From the NCBI RefSeq assembly GCF_001613085.1, contig NZ_BDBR01000053.1, forward strand, positions 1 to 63,222: a DNA stretch of 63,222 bases, written 5' to 3'. Every line of letters begins with the position of its first letter. Position 1 is the stretch's first letter. The translations under genes were made by a program, and so were the position numbers. The notes beneath the pieces are model-generated. The model saw nothing but the letters and a program-made list of their open reading frames with translations. It was not told the origin of the DNA and ran no database searches. The DNA is from Nocardia salmonicida NBRC 13393 (GTDB lineage Bacteria; Actinomycetota; Actinomycetes; Mycobacteriales; Mycobacteriaceae). This document shows positions 8,956 through 18,144 of the stretch, piece by piece.

Positions 8956-11361
8956 ATGAGCGATAGCACCGCAAGCGGGCAACAACCCGACGCGACGCCC
9001 GGTCGGGCCAACATTGTGCGCGTCGACATGGTCGAGGCGTTCGCCGCCGCGTGGGGCACGGCCACCGAGCACCCGCCCGAGATCGCCGAGTTCCTTCCCG
9101 ACGCGGCCACCTTGCGCGCGCAGGCGCTGCACGAATTGATCCGGGTCGACCTGCGCCAGCGCTGGCTCCATCACACGGGCACCGACATCGCCCGCAAGCG
9201 ACTGATCAACTACTGCGCCGAGTTCCCCGAGCTCGATCGGGCATCGCTGCCCGCCGGGCTGGTGTTCGAGGAATTCGTCATCCGCAGGCACAGCGGCGAG
9301 CGCGTGGATCCGCGCGATTGCCTGCGCGAATACCCCGAGCACGCGGCCAGTCTGCGCGGCCTGCTCAATACCGAGGAACTCGACCAGAGCACCCACCGGG
9401 CCGACGATCTCGACGCGACGGTGAACCAAACGCTGGACTCGACCCGTAGTACCCAGATGACCAGCCCGCAGCTCGACCTCACCGCGACCGCCACCTCGGC
9501 CGCGACGTCGTCGACGGACGCACTCTCGAATCCCGGCGCGTTCGAGCCGCTCGACCGCATCGAAATCGGCCAGCGCATCGGCGATTTCGAGCTGCTCACC
9601 GGGCTGGGTACCGGCGCGTTCGCGCGCGTCTTCCTGGCCAGGCAGACCTCGATGCAGCGCCTGGTCGCGGTGAAGATCTCCGCCGACCGCGGCACCGAGC
9701 CGCAGACGCTGGCCCAGCTCGACCACGACTACATCGTGCGCGTGTTCGACCAGCAACTGATGGACACCGACTCGGCGCCCTCGGGTTCGCGTCGCCTCCG
9801 CCTGCTCTACATGCAGTTCCTGCCCGGCGGAACCCTGCTCGGCCTGCTGCGCTGGGTCCGCGCGACCCCGCCCGCCGAACGCAGCGGCAAACTGCTGCTC
9901 GACGCCGTGGACGCGGCCATGGAGGAGAAGGGCGAGATCCGCCCGACCGATTCGAGCGTGCGCTCCGAGATCGCCGCCCTGACCTGGCCGGAAACGGTGG
10001 CCTGGCTGGGCAGGCGGCTGGCCGAGGCACTCGACTACGCGTCCTCGCACGGTGTGCTGCACCGTGATGTGAAACCGGCGAATGTGCTGCTCACCGCCGA
10101 GGGCGTTCCCAAGCTCGCCGACTTCAACATCAGCTTCAGCCGCAGTGTCGAGGGCACCAGCCCGGTCGCCTACTTCGGCGGATCGCTGTCCTACATGTCG
10201 CCCGAACAGCTCGAGGCCTGCCACCCCGGCCTCGGCCGCAGCGCCGCCGACCTCGACACCCGCAGCGATATCTTCTCCCTCGGCGTGGTCCTGTGGGAAC
10301 TGCTGACCGGCGCGAAGCCCTTCGACGACAGCACCGCCGCCGCCGAGGGTCGTGGCGACGAAACCACGCTCGAAGCGATGCTCGAACGCCGCACCGTCGG
10401 CGTCGACCAGGCCGCGCTGGACCGGGTTCCGGCGAACTGTCCCACTGCCCTGCGCCGGGTCCTGCTGACCTGCCTCGACCCGGACAGGTCGCGCCGCTGG
10501 GCCGAGGGCGCGGTGCTGGCCAAGCAGTTCGACCTGTGCCTGGACGCGCGCGCCCGCGACCTCGTCGACCCGCCGCCGAACAGCTGGCGGATGGTGTGGC
10601 GCAAATGGCCCTTGCTGGTGATGGTCTTGGCGATCGGCATCCCCAACGCACTGGCGTCCTGGTACAACATCCAGCACAACCAGACCCTGGTGGTGAGTCG
10701 GCTCAATGAGACCGCCCAGCAATCGTTCGTCGTGATCACCGCAGGCGTGAACCTGGTCTTCTTCCCGCTGGGCGCCGCGATGCTCATCTACCTCGCCCGT
10801 TTCGTGCTCTCCGTGCCGCGCGGCCTTCGCCACGGCCGCCGCTACGACCCGCCGACCCTGCGCCGCACCAGACACGACACCTTGCGCATGGGCGATCGGG
10901 TCGTGATCGTCGCGTTCTCGCTGTGGGCGATCTCGGGACTCACCTTCCCCATCGCCCTGCAATTGGCCGCGGGTGACGTCCCCGGCCATGCCGTGGTCCA
11001 CTTCCTCGCGTCCCTGCTGGTCTGCGGCGCGATAGCGGTCGCCTACCCGTTCTTCCTCGTGACGTTCTACCTGGTCCGCTGCATCTACCCGATCTTCCTT
11101 CGGCACGGCGAAACCAGCACCGACGACGGCGTCTGGCTGCGTGCGCTGAGCCGCCGCTGCACCTGGTACCTCGCGGTGGCGGCCTCGGTCCCCCTCCTCG
11201 CCGTAGCCGGTGTCACCTTTCTCCCGCCCGGCGATATCCCGGCCGTGATCGTCGCCGTCCGGGTCCTCTGCGTCGGCGGCATCTTCGCCTTCATCGCCTC
11301 CTACCTGATGTTCCGAGCACTCGAAGCCGACTTGAAGGCGCTGGAACGCGTAGTCAGCTGA
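8956..11361 (+). CDS. Membrane-anchored Ser/Thr protein kinase, first of a tandem pair
   Basis: About 801 residues from the ATG at 8956; a weak site upstream makes the start uncertain. Residues about 20-150 form a helical N-terminal region (HELIRVDLRQRWLHHTGTDI ... EEFVIRRHSGERVDPRDCL) of the kind found in front of planctomycete-type kinases. The kinase domain runs from about 208 (LGTGAFARVFLAR) to about 540, with the AVK lysine and catalytic loop HRDVKPAN near residue 368. The metal-binding motif is DFN instead of DFG near residue 390. The segment YFGGSLSYMSPEQLE follows. The C-terminal 250 residues carry about six TM helices (LLVMVLAIGIPNALASWYN is the first). The domain order is therefore cytosolic kinase then membrane domain, with no extracellular sensor. 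A close paralogue follows 15 bases downstream. Confidence 0.92.
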   Translation: MSDSTASGQQPDATPGRANIVRVDMVEAFAAAWGTATEHPPEIAEFLPDAATLRAQALHELIRVDLRQRWLHHTGTDIARKRLINYCAEFPELDRASLPAGLVFEEFVIRRHSGERVDPRDCLREYPEHAASLRGLLNTEELDQSTHRADDLDATVNQTLDSTRSTQMTSPQLDLTATATSAATSSTDALSNPGAFEPLDRIEIGQRIGDFELLTGLGTGAFARVFLARQTSMQRLVAVKISADRGTEPQTLAQLDHDYIVRVFDQQLMDTDSAPSGSRRLRLLYMQFLPGGTLLGLLRWVRATPPAERSGKLLLDAVDAAMEEKGEIRPTDSSVRSEIAALTWPETVAWLGRRLAEALDYASSHGVLHRDVKPANVLLTAEGVPKLADFNISFSRSVEGTSPVAYFGGSLSYMSPEQLEACHPGLGRSAADLDTRSDIFSLGVVLWELLTGAKPFDDSTAAAEGRGDETTLEAMLERRTVGVDQAALDRVPANCPTALRRVLLTCLDPDRSRRWAEGAVLAKQFDLCLDARARDLVDPPPNSWRMVWRKWPLLVMVLAIGIPNALASWYNIQHNQTLVVSRLNETAQQSFVVITAGVNLVFFPLGAAMLIYLARFVLSVPRGLRHGRRYDPPTLRRTRHDTLRMGDRVVIVAFSLWAISGLTFPIALQLAAGDVPGHAVVHFLASLLVCGAIAVAYPFFLVTFYLVRCIYPIFLRHGETSTDDGVWLRALSRRCTWYLAVAASVPLLAVAGVTFLPPGDIPAVIVAVRVLCVGGIFAFIASYLMFRALEADLKALERVVS

Positions 11362-11376
11362 CGCTGCCCGGCGCGG

Positions 11377-13329
11377 ATGAACTTCCGCGCGCCCGCGTCC
11401 GTATCCCCCGTCGTGAGCTCGACAGTGATCACCGAGGCGACCCGCCCCTCGCTCGACCGCACCGCCACCATGCACCCCACCGTTCGTCGCGGGCTCGACC
11501 GGTTCGAGGTGGGTGCGCGAGTAGGCGACTTCGAGCTGCTCACCGAGCTCGGTTCCGGGGCGTTCGCCCGGGTCTTCCTCGCCCGGCAACGCTCGATGCA
11601 GCGCTTGGTCGCGGTGAAGATCTCCGCCGACAGCGGCACCGAGCCACAAACCCTGGCCCAGCTCGACCACGACTACATCGTGCGAGTCTTCGACCAGCTG
11701 CTGCTAGATCCGCCCGACGACGGCTCACCCCGCCTACGCCTGCTGTACATGCAATTCCTGCCCGGCGGCACCCTGCTCGGCCTGCTGCGCTGGGTCCGCG
11801 CGACCCCATCCGCCGAACGCAGCGGCCGACTCCTGCTCGACGCGATCGACGCGGCGATGACGGAGAAGGGCGAAATCCGTCCCGCGGATTCGAGCGTGCG
11901 CCGCGAGATCGCCGACCTCAGCTGGCCCGACACCGTAGCCTGGCTGGGTCGACGGCTGGCCGCGGCGCTGGATCACGCGGCCGACCGGGGTGTGCTCCAC
12001 CGTGATGTGAAGCCGGCGAACGTTTTACTCACGGCCGAGGGTGTGCCCAAGCTCGCCGATTTCAACATCAGCTTCAGCGAGAACGCCGGTACCAGCCCGC
12101 TCTCGTATTTCGGCGGGTCGCTCGCGTACATGTCGCCCGAACAGCTGGAGGCCAGCCACCCCGGCCACGACCGCAGTGCCGCCGACCTCGACGCTCGCTC
12201 CGATCTCTTCTCGCTGGGCGTCCTACTGTGGGAATTGCTCACCGGCACAAAACCATTCGACGACACCGGTGCCGACGACCCGGCTTGGGGCGATCAGACC
12301 AGACTCGAGGCGATGCTCGCCGCACGGAGCGCGGGTGTGAGCAATTCCGCGCTGCGACAACTTCCGCCGGACTGCCCACCCGCACTGCGTCGAGTGTTGC
12401 TGCGCTGCTTGGAACCCGAACGAACAAACCGCTGGCCCGATGGCACCGTGCTCGCCGAACAGTTCGATCTGTGCCTCGACCCCCGCAGCAGAAACCTGGT
12501 CGACCCACCCGCTGGTTCCTATCGAATTCTCCTGCGGCCCTTCATGGTTGTGCTGATGGCACTGGCGATCGCGGTGCCCAACGCGCTCGCCGTGCGATAC
12601 AAGACCTGGCAGAACTCCGGCCTGCTGGTGCAGCGGCTCGAGCCCGCCGCTCGCGAGGCGCTGCACATCGTCTCGGTGGTCACCAACGTGATCTCGTTCG
12701 CGCTCGGCGCGGTGATGCTTGTCTTCCTGTCCCGCCACGCGATCCTGATTCCGCGCGCGTTGCGGGCGGGACGGCGTGTGAGTACCGACGAGTTGGGGCG
12801 GGCCGGAAGGCAGTCGCTACTTCTGGGGGACCGGGCAGTTGTGGTCGCACTGCTGTTCTGGATCACCGCGGCCGCGATTCTGCCCGCCACGGCGAAGGCG
12901 AGCACCGGCGAATTGGAGACCCGGACCACGGTGCAATTCCTGACGTCGAACGCCATCGGCTGCGCGGTCGCGGCGACCTACGCGTTCTTCCTCATCACCT
13001 TTTACATGGTCCGCTGCGTCTACCCGATCTTCCTCCAGCAGGGCCACCTGTTCCACACCGATGCCGCAACGCTGCGCGGACTCCTGCAGCGCTGCGGCTG
13101 GTACCTGGCGGTGGCCGCGTCCATCCCGCTGATCGCGATGGTGGCCATCACCCTGCTCCCCACCGAGGATCTGCTGCCGACCCTGGTCTCGCTGCGCGCG
13201 GTCTATCTCGGCAGCGTCGTCGCCTTCATCGGCTCGTACGTGCTGTTCCGCGCGATCGAAGCCGATATCCGGGCACTGATCAGAGTCGTCGATCCCCCGG
13301 TCAGAACTAGGAGTACACGGCTGGGTTGA
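11377..13329 (+). CDS. Membrane-anchored Ser/Thr protein kinase, second of a tandem pair
   Basis: 650 residues, plainly paralogous to the upstream kinase but lacking its N-terminal helical region. The kinase domain begins near residue 47 (FELLTELGSGAFARVFLARQ). It has AVKISAD, HRDVKPANVLL and again DFN in place of DFG, then YFGGSLAYMSPEQLE. The C-terminus has about six TM helices, ending FIGSYVLFRAIEADIRALIR. The ATG at 11377 follows the first kinase by 15 bases, so the two are probably co-transcribed. No strong Shine-Dalgarno is visible, and a GTG start at 11413 is possible. Its last 23 bases overlap the convergent hpt gene. Both kinases keep the HRD Asp and the VAIK-type Lys, so they may be active. 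Confidence 0.92.
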   Translation: MNFRAPASVSPVVSSTVITEATRPSLDRTATMHPTVRRGLDRFEVGARVGDFELLTELGSGAFARVFLARQRSMQRLVAVKISADSGTEPQTLAQLDHDYIVRVFDQLLLDPPDDGSPRLRLLYMQFLPGGTLLGLLRWVRATPSAERSGRLLLDAIDAAMTEKGEIRPADSSVRREIADLSWPDTVAWLGRRLAAALDHAADRGVLHRDVKPANVLLTAEGVPKLADFNISFSENAGTSPLSYFGGSLAYMSPEQLEASHPGHDRSAADLDARSDLFSLGVLLWELLTGTKPFDDTGADDPAWGDQTRLEAMLAARSAGVSNSALRQLPPDCPPALRRVLLRCLEPERTNRWPDGTVLAEQFDLCLDPRSRNLVDPPAGSYRILLRPFMVVLMALAIAVPNALAVRYKTWQNSGLLVQRLEPAAREALHIVSVVTNVISFALGAVMLVFLSRHAILIPRALRAGRRVSTDELGRAGRQSLLLGDRAVVVALLFWITAAAILPATAKASTGELETRTTVQFLTSNAIGCAVAATYAFFLITFYMVRCVYPIFLQQGHLFHTDAATLRGLLQRCGWYLAVAASIPLIAMVAITLLPTEDLLPTLVSLRAVYLGSVVAFIGSYVLFRAIEADIRALIRVVDPPVRTRSTRLG

Positions 13330-13858
13330 GGGTGCCGATGTAAGGCAGGTCTCGGTAGCGCTCGGCGTAGTCGAGGCCGTAGCCGACGACGAATTCGTTG
13401 GGGATGTCGAAGCCCACGTGGGCGACGTCGACGGGGGTGCGCAGGGCGTCGGGCTTGCGGAGCAGGGTGACTACTTCCAGCGAGGCCGGGTTGCGGGTGG
13501 ACAGGTTGCGCTTGAGCCAGGACAGGGTCAGACCCGAGTCGATGATGTCCTCGACGATGAGGACGTTGCGGCCCGCGATGTCCTTGTCCAGGTCCTTCAT
13601 GATGCGCACGACGCCCGAGGACGAGGTGGACGAACCGTAAGACGACACGGCCATGAATTCGAGCTGGGTGGGAATCGACAGCGCCCTGGCGAAGTCGGTC
13701 ATGAAGAAGATCGCGCCCTTGAGGACGCAGATCAGCAGGAGGTCACCTTCGGGGGAATCGGGCGGGTATCGCTTGGCGACGAGCTCGGCCAGTTCCTCGG
13801 TCTTGGCTTTGATCTCGTCTTCGGTGATCAGCACCGATGCGATGTCGTCTCCGTACAC
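13307..13858 (-). CDS. hpt: Hypoxanthine-guanine phosphoribosyltransferase
   Basis: 183 residues. Purine salvage enzyme making IMP/GMP from hypoxanthine/guanine and PRPP in the cytoplasm. The PRPP-binding motif VLIVEDIIDSGLTL is at about residues 100-113. The flexible-loop region SSYGSSTSSSG, the base-binding segment with VGFDIPNEFVVGYGLDYAE and the C-terminal RDLPYIGTL are all present. The length is normal. The GTG at 13856-13858 is preceded by GAAGGGA. It lies 24 bases downstream of tilS, the usual actinobacterial tilS-hpt pair (Rv3625c-Rv3624c). The 3' end overlaps the kinase gene on the other strand by 23 bases. Confidence 0.97.
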   Translation of the reverse strand: MYGDDIASVLITEDEIKAKTEELAELVAKRYPPDSPEGDLLLICVLKGAIFFMTDFARALSIPTQLEFMAVSSYGSSTSSSGVVRIMKDLDKDIAGRNVLIVEDIIDSGLTLSWLKRNLSTRNPASLEVVTLLRKPDALRTPVDVAHVGFDIPNEFVVGYGLDYAERYRDLPYIGTLNPAVYS

Positions 13859-13882
13859 GGAAGTGGGTGTCCCTTCGTGGCA

Positions 13883-14899
13883 TCAAATGCGCGGCTGTGC
13901 TCGCACCGCCAGCGTGCCATGTTCGCGCGTCACGACCAACCTGTGGCCCCTCGGCCCGCCTCCCACCGCCACCCCGCCCTGCCCGCGCCAGTTGCTCACC
14001 AGCTCGTCGATCGCCTGTAAATGCGCATTCATGAGCCCGGTGACGCCTTGATCGGCGAGCCAGGCGCGCACGGCCCGGCGACGCAGTGCGGGCGGCGCAG
14101 TGGCCAGGATCTCGATCGAGACAGTGGGTCGATCGTTGTCGCCGGTGCCACTGCCGTGCGAGCGCGCCGCCCGAAGCAGCTCGTCGGCGTAGACATCGAG
14201 GACCGCCCCGTCCTCCCGGAGTTGATCGGCGGTGCGAACCAGCGCCTTGGCCACGCCACCACCCAGCACCTGTTCGAGCAGCGGGAGCACTTCGTTGCGG
14301 ACTCGCACTCGCGTGTATCTGAGGTCCGCGTTGTGCGGGTCGTTCCACGGTTCGATCCCCAGATCGGCACACATCCGCACCGTCTGGGCCCGCCGCACCC
14401 CGAGCAACGGCCGCCCCCACGGGGGTTTCCACGCCACCATCCCCTGAATCGACCGCCCGCCTGACCCGCGCGCCAGCCCGAGCAACACGGTCTCGGCCTG
14501 ATCATCGAGCGTGTGCCCGAGCAATACCGGCCGCCCCGCCCGCACCGACTCCAGCGCCTCGTACCGAGCCGCGCGCGCGGCCGCCTCTACGCCACCTTCG
14601 CGCCCCACCTCGACCGGAACGACCACCGCCGCCGCACACCCGAGCGCGCGCGCCCGCTCAGCGGCCCGCTCAGCGACCTCCGCCGAACCGTCCTGTAACC
14701 GATGATCGACCACGACGGCCGTCACTTCACCGGCCTCGACGACAGCGGCGGCCACCAAGGCCAGCGAATCGGCCCCGCCCGACAAGCCGACGACCACAGG
14801 CCTGCGCCCGCCCTGCGCGACCACCCACTCCCGCACCCCCCGCCGCACGGCGAGCACCGCCGCCGTCTCCGGCAGCCGGATACCGCCCGGTTCCTTCAT
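13883..14899 (-). CDS. tilS: tRNA(Ile)-lysidine synthase
   Basis: 338 residues. Modifies C34 of tRNA-Ile(CAU) to lysidine using ATP and lysine, so that AUA is decoded as isoleucine. The PP-loop SGGADSLAL is near residue 40. GHTLDDQAETVLLGLARGSG and the downstream GVRRAQTVRMCADLGI fit the N-type ATPase family. The C-terminal domain is short, as in other actinobacteria. The ATG (14897-14899) directly abuts the stop of the upstream metalloprotease gene (TAG then ATG, no spacer). This implies translational coupling. Confidence 0.96.
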   Translation of the reverse strand: MKEPGGIRLPETAAVLAVRRGVREWVVAQGGRRPVVVGLSGGADSLALVAAAVVEAGEVTAVVVDHRLQDGSAEVAERAAERARALGCAAAVVVPVEVGREGGVEAAARAARYEALESVRAGRPVLLGHTLDDQAETVLLGLARGSGGRSIQGMVAWKPPWGRPLLGVRRAQTVRMCADLGIEPWNDPHNADLRYTRVRVRNEVLPLLEQVLGGGVAKALVRTADQLREDGAVLDVYADELLRAARSHGSGTGDNDRPTVSIEILATAPPALRRRAVRAWLADQGVTGLMNAHLQAIDELVSNWRGQGGVAVGGGPRGHRLVVTREHGTLAVRAQPRI

Positions 14900-15961
14900 C
14901 TACCCCAGCACCCGGCGAATCCACCGCTCGGGCTCGTCGACCTCGTCCAGCAACGGCAGTGTGTCCGCGTTCGTCCACACCGTGTTGAACTCCGCGATCC
15001 CCACCCGTTCGACCACGGCGTCGACGAACTTCTTGCCCCGTACGTACTGCGCGACCTTCGCGTCCACCCCGAGCAGCGCCCGCAGCAGCCGCTGAACCGG
15101 ATTCGACGGCCGCTGCCTGCGCCGATCGAAGGCCGCCCGAATATCGGCGACAGTGGGCACCACCGCGGGTCCGACGGCGTCCATCACATGATCCGCGTGC
15201 CCCTCGAGCAGCGTGCCGAGCATCAACAGCCGATCCAGCGCCTCGCGCTGCGGCGGCGCCTGGGCCGCACGCAACAGCCCGACCACGCCACGGCTGTTCG
15301 GATCGTCGGCGTTGTCACCGTTGCGCCGCGACCGCACCTCGCCGACCAACCGGGTGAGCAGCTCGCTCATCGGTTCCTCGCCGACCTCACTCAAGATGTC
15401 GACGTTGGTGCGCATATACCCGGCCAACCAGGGCGCCGACGAGAACTGCACCCGATGCGTCACCTCGTGCAGGCACACCCACAACCGGAAGTCGCTCGAA
15501 TCGACACCCAGCGCCCGCTCGACGCCGAGAATATTGGGCGCGACCAGCAGCAATGTGCCGTCCTCGCCGGTGAACGGGTCGTACTGCCCGAGAATCGCGG
15601 TGGACAAGAACGCCAGCATGGTCCCGGCCTGGACACCCGCGGGCTTCCCGACGAACTTGCCGCCGTCCGTGGATTCGGTGCCGGTGAGCACCGCCATCGA
15701 ATCGGCGGCCGCGGCGATCCAGCCCGGCCGGTCGACGATCCGCGCCTCGGGTACCGGCCGATCGTCGAGCAACCCACTGACCTCACGGACCGGCAGTTCT
15801 GCCAGCACCGAGGCCGACGCCAACTCGGCAACGACCTGTTCGGCCGTGGCCCTGGACGCGCGCGGGCCGGAGGGCGCCAGCAGCGCCCCGGTCCGCGCGG
15901 CCAACGGCCAGTCCACCGCTCCGCTGAAGCTGGAACTCTTGCGCTCGGTCTTGTCGGTCAT
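14900..15961 (-). CDS. Zinc-dependent metalloprotease, DUF2342 family
   Basis: About 353 residues. HEVTH near residue 165 in LWVCLHEVTHRVQF is the metal-binding HExxH, and the downstream LLEGHADHVMDAVG supplies a likely third ligand. This matches the family annotated zinc-dependent metalloprotease or coenzyme F420 biosynthesis-associated protein, Rv3626c in M. tuberculosis. The substrate is unknown. The ATG at 15959-15961 is preferred. An ATG at 15984-15986 would overlap dacB by 11 bases. Order dacB, this gene, tilS, hpt on the minus strand is conserved in mycobacteria. Confidence 0.9.
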   Translation of the reverse strand: MTDKTERKSSSFSGAVDWPLAARTGALLAPSGPRASRATAEQVVAELASASVLAELPVREVSGLLDDRPVPEARIVDRPGWIAAAADSMAVLTGTESTDGGKFVGKPAGVQAGTMLAFLSTAILGQYDPFTGEDGTLLLVAPNILGVERALGVDSSDFRLWVCLHEVTHRVQFSSAPWLAGYMRTNVDILSEVGEEPMSELLTRLVGEVRSRRNGDNADDPNSRGVVGLLRAAQAPPQREALDRLLMLGTLLEGHADHVMDAVGPAVVPTVADIRAAFDRRRQRPSNPVQRLLRALLGVDAKVAQYVRGKKFVDAVVERVGIAEFNTVWTNADTLPLLDEVDEPERWIRRVLG

Positions 15962-15975
15962 AAACCACCCGTTCT

Positions 15976-17463
15976 CTACGAGCATCCGCAGTTGCGCAGG
16001 GCACCCGCCACCGCGTCGAGCGCCGGCCTGCTGAGCTCCGGCAACCGGTCGTTCGACATGAGTGCGAAGGTGAGCACCCGGCCGTCGCGGTCGAGTACAT
16101 ATCCGACCAACGCGCTGGCCACACTCAGAGTTCCGGTCTTGGCCCGCACCCACCCCGCGCCCTGCCGGTTCTGGGTGACGAAGCGCGGTGCGAGCGTGCC
16201 GGTACCGCCCGCGACGGGCAGGTAGTCCAGCATCGGCGCGAGAGCCGCTGCGCGCGGGTCGTTTTCGGGCTTGGCCTGTGTTCCGGCAGGCGCTACCGCC
16301 GCGGCGCCGGTCGGCTCGGCGGCGGTGGCGATGATCGAATCGAGCAGCTTCGGCGTTACCCGGTCATCCACGGAAAGTCCGCTGTTGTCGGCCAAATGCA
16401 GCCCGGTGACATCGAACCCGGCCGCGGTCAGGGCCGCCGAGGTGGCCGCCACAGCACCGGTGAAGGACGCCGCCTGCCCCGACGCCACCGCCAGCTCACG
16501 TCCGATGGTCTCGGCCAGCACATTGTCGGAATGAATCATCATGTCGTGCAGCCGAACTCGCAGCGGCGCCGATTCGACCTTCGCCAGCTGGACCCCGCTC
16601 TGCGCGGCCGGACCGACCCGCACGGCGCCGGGATCGATACCGAGCTCGGCGGCCAGCGCCCGACCCGCGTCGAGCGCGGGGTTCGCGGTGCGCGGGGAAT
16701 AGTCGGCCGACGGATCGAACCGGCCCCCGTCGAGCATGATCGGTTCGATCGGCGCAATCGACCCTTCCGGAATGTCGACCGGATCCCAGCCCGAAGCCAT
16801 CGTCGGCCCCGTGTAGGCGGAGGTGTCGACCACGATCGCCTTCGCCTGCGTCCCCGCGGCCCGCACCTGCGCGGCCAGATCCGAGATCCGCGCGCCGTCG
16901 GTGTAGTAACCACCGGTGGCGCGCGTGGTCAGCGTCGGATCCCCGCCGGCCACCAGCACCAGCTCGCCGGGCGCACCGGCGAGCACCTTCGTGGCCACCC
17001 GCTGATCATCGGGCAACGTCAGCAACGCGGCCGCGACCAGCATGATCTTCGCCGTCGACGACGGAATCATCGCCTTGGTCGGGTCCTGACTCCACAGCAC
17101 CGCTCCGCTGCTCGGATCGGTCACCTGACCCGCGAACGCACCGAGATCAGGGTTCCCGACCACCGGAGCGAGCGCCGCGGCGATTCCCGCTGCCGTCGGC
17201 GCGGGCGCGTCCGATCGCGCGGGCGCCACCTCGGGAAACACCTGACCCGTGTCCGGCGGCGGCGCCACCGTGAGCCCGCCGTGCCGGAATTCCTGCGTCC
17301 ACGGCCGTGCGATCGCCGCGAAACCGCCCGCGATCACCAACAGCGCGACGATCACCGCCGACAACCAGATCCAGCGGGACCCGCGGCGCCCCTGCACCTG
17401 CGATCCCGGATTGCTGCCGCTTGTACCGACCACGCCCGTGTCTCCCTCAACGCCGCCCGACAC
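15976..17463 (-). CDS. dacB: D-alanyl-D-alanine carboxypeptidase/endopeptidase (PBP4 type, S13)
   Basis: 495 residues. Acts on cell-wall peptidoglycan outside the membrane. A TM/signal anchor sits at about 33-55 (WLSAVIVALLVIAGGFAAIA). The penicillin-binding motifs are SSTAK (SxxK, about 134), SDN in MIHSDNVLAETIG, and KTG in VRAKTGTLSVASALVGYV near residue 455. It is the Rv3627c counterpart. The GTG at 17461-17463 is the longest plausible start, and a GTG about ten codons in is possible because the N-terminal tail is low-complexity. It diverges from ppa with 133 bases between. Confidence 0.93.
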   Translation of the reverse strand: MSGGVEGDTGVVGTSGSNPGSQVQGRRGSRWIWLSAVIVALLVIAGGFAAIARPWTQEFRHGGLTVAPPPDTGQVFPEVAPARSDAPAPTAAGIAAALAPVVGNPDLGAFAGQVTDPSSGAVLWSQDPTKAMIPSSTAKIMLVAAALLTLPDDQRVATKVLAGAPGELVLVAGGDPTLTTRATGGYYTDGARISDLAAQVRAAGTQAKAIVVDTSAYTGPTMASGWDPVDIPEGSIAPIEPIMLDGGRFDPSADYSPRTANPALDAGRALAAELGIDPGAVRVGPAAQSGVQLAKVESAPLRVRLHDMMIHSDNVLAETIGRELAVASGQAASFTGAVAATSAALTAAGFDVTGLHLADNSGLSVDDRVTPKLLDSIIATAAEPTGAAAVAPAGTQAKPENDPRAAALAPMLDYLPVAGGTGTLAPRFVTQNRQGAGWVRAKTGTLSVASALVGYVLDRDGRVLTFALMSNDRLPELSRPALDAVAGALRNCGCS

Positions 17464-17596
17464 GCCTCGACTGCGCGACTACAGCCGCCTGCCGCACCGG
17501 TGTACCAGCACACCACACTATCCTCGTTGCGCAACGGTTCCCCAGAACGATCTGGCGATTCGGCACAGACCAGCACCGAACGAACAAGGAGATGGC

Positions 17597-18085
17597 GTGG
17601 AGTTCGACGTCACCATCGAGATTCCCAAGGGTTCTCGGAACAAGTACGAGGTCGATCACGAGAGCGGCCGGGTCAAGCTCGACCGGTACCTGTACACCTC
17701 CATGGGCTACCCGGCCGACTACGGTTTCATCGAGAACACCCTCGGCGAGGACGGCGACCCGCTCGACGCGCTGGTGCTGCTGCCCGAGTCGGTGTTCCCC
17801 GGCGTGATCGTCGAGGCCCGCCCTGTCGGCGTGTACCGGATGACCGACGAGGCCGGCGGCGACGACAAGGTGCTGTGCGTGCCCGCGGGCGACCCGCGCT
17901 GGGACCACATCCAGGACCTGGGCGATGTCTCGGAGTTCGAACTGTCGGCGATCAAGCACTTCTTCGAGCGCTACAAGGATCTCGAGCCCGGCAAGTACGT
18001 CGAGGGTTCGGAGTGGCTGGGTCGCGCCGAGGCCGAGAAGATCATCGACGAGTCCTTCACCCGGCTGAAGGAATCCGGCCACTGA
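17597..18085 (+). CDS. ppa: Inorganic pyrophosphatase
   Basis: 162 residues, family I soluble PPase that hydrolyses PPi to drive biosynthetic reactions. The signature region EDGDPLDALVLL, the substrate motif KYEVDHESGRVKLDRYLY and YGFIENTLGEDGDPLD are intact. The C-terminal KHFFERYKDLEPGKYVEGSE is typical. The GTG at 17597 lies 5 bases after AAGGAG (17586-17591). The longer upstream open frame has no similarity to PPases. The length equals that of the mycobacterial enzyme (Rv3628). Confidence 0.98.
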   Translation: MEFDVTIEIPKGSRNKYEVDHESGRVKLDRYLYTSMGYPADYGFIENTLGEDGDPLDALVLLPESVFPGVIVEARPVGVYRMTDEAGGDDKVLCVPAGDPRWDHIQDLGDVSEFELSAIKHFFERYKDLEPGKYVEGSEWLGRAEAEKIIDESFTRLKESGH

Positions 18086-18102
18086 GCCGATAGCCCTACG
18101 AG

Positions 18103-18140
18103 AAACGGGAAGTCCGAAGAGTTTTCGGACTTCCCGTTTT
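18103..18140. terminator. Bidirectional intrinsic terminator between ppa and the small secreted gene
   Basis: AACGGGAAGTCCGAA (18104-18118) pairs perfectly with 18124-18138 around GAGTT. TTTT follows on the plus strand and an A-run precedes the stem. It serves ppa and, on the minus strand, the gene ending at 18145. Confidence 0.9.
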
Positions 18141-18144
18141 CGTC

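Noticed and set aside
8944..11670. Minus-strand open frame of 908 codons
   Set aside because: Antisense of the two kinase genes; the plus strand carries HRDVKPAN and other kinase motifs.
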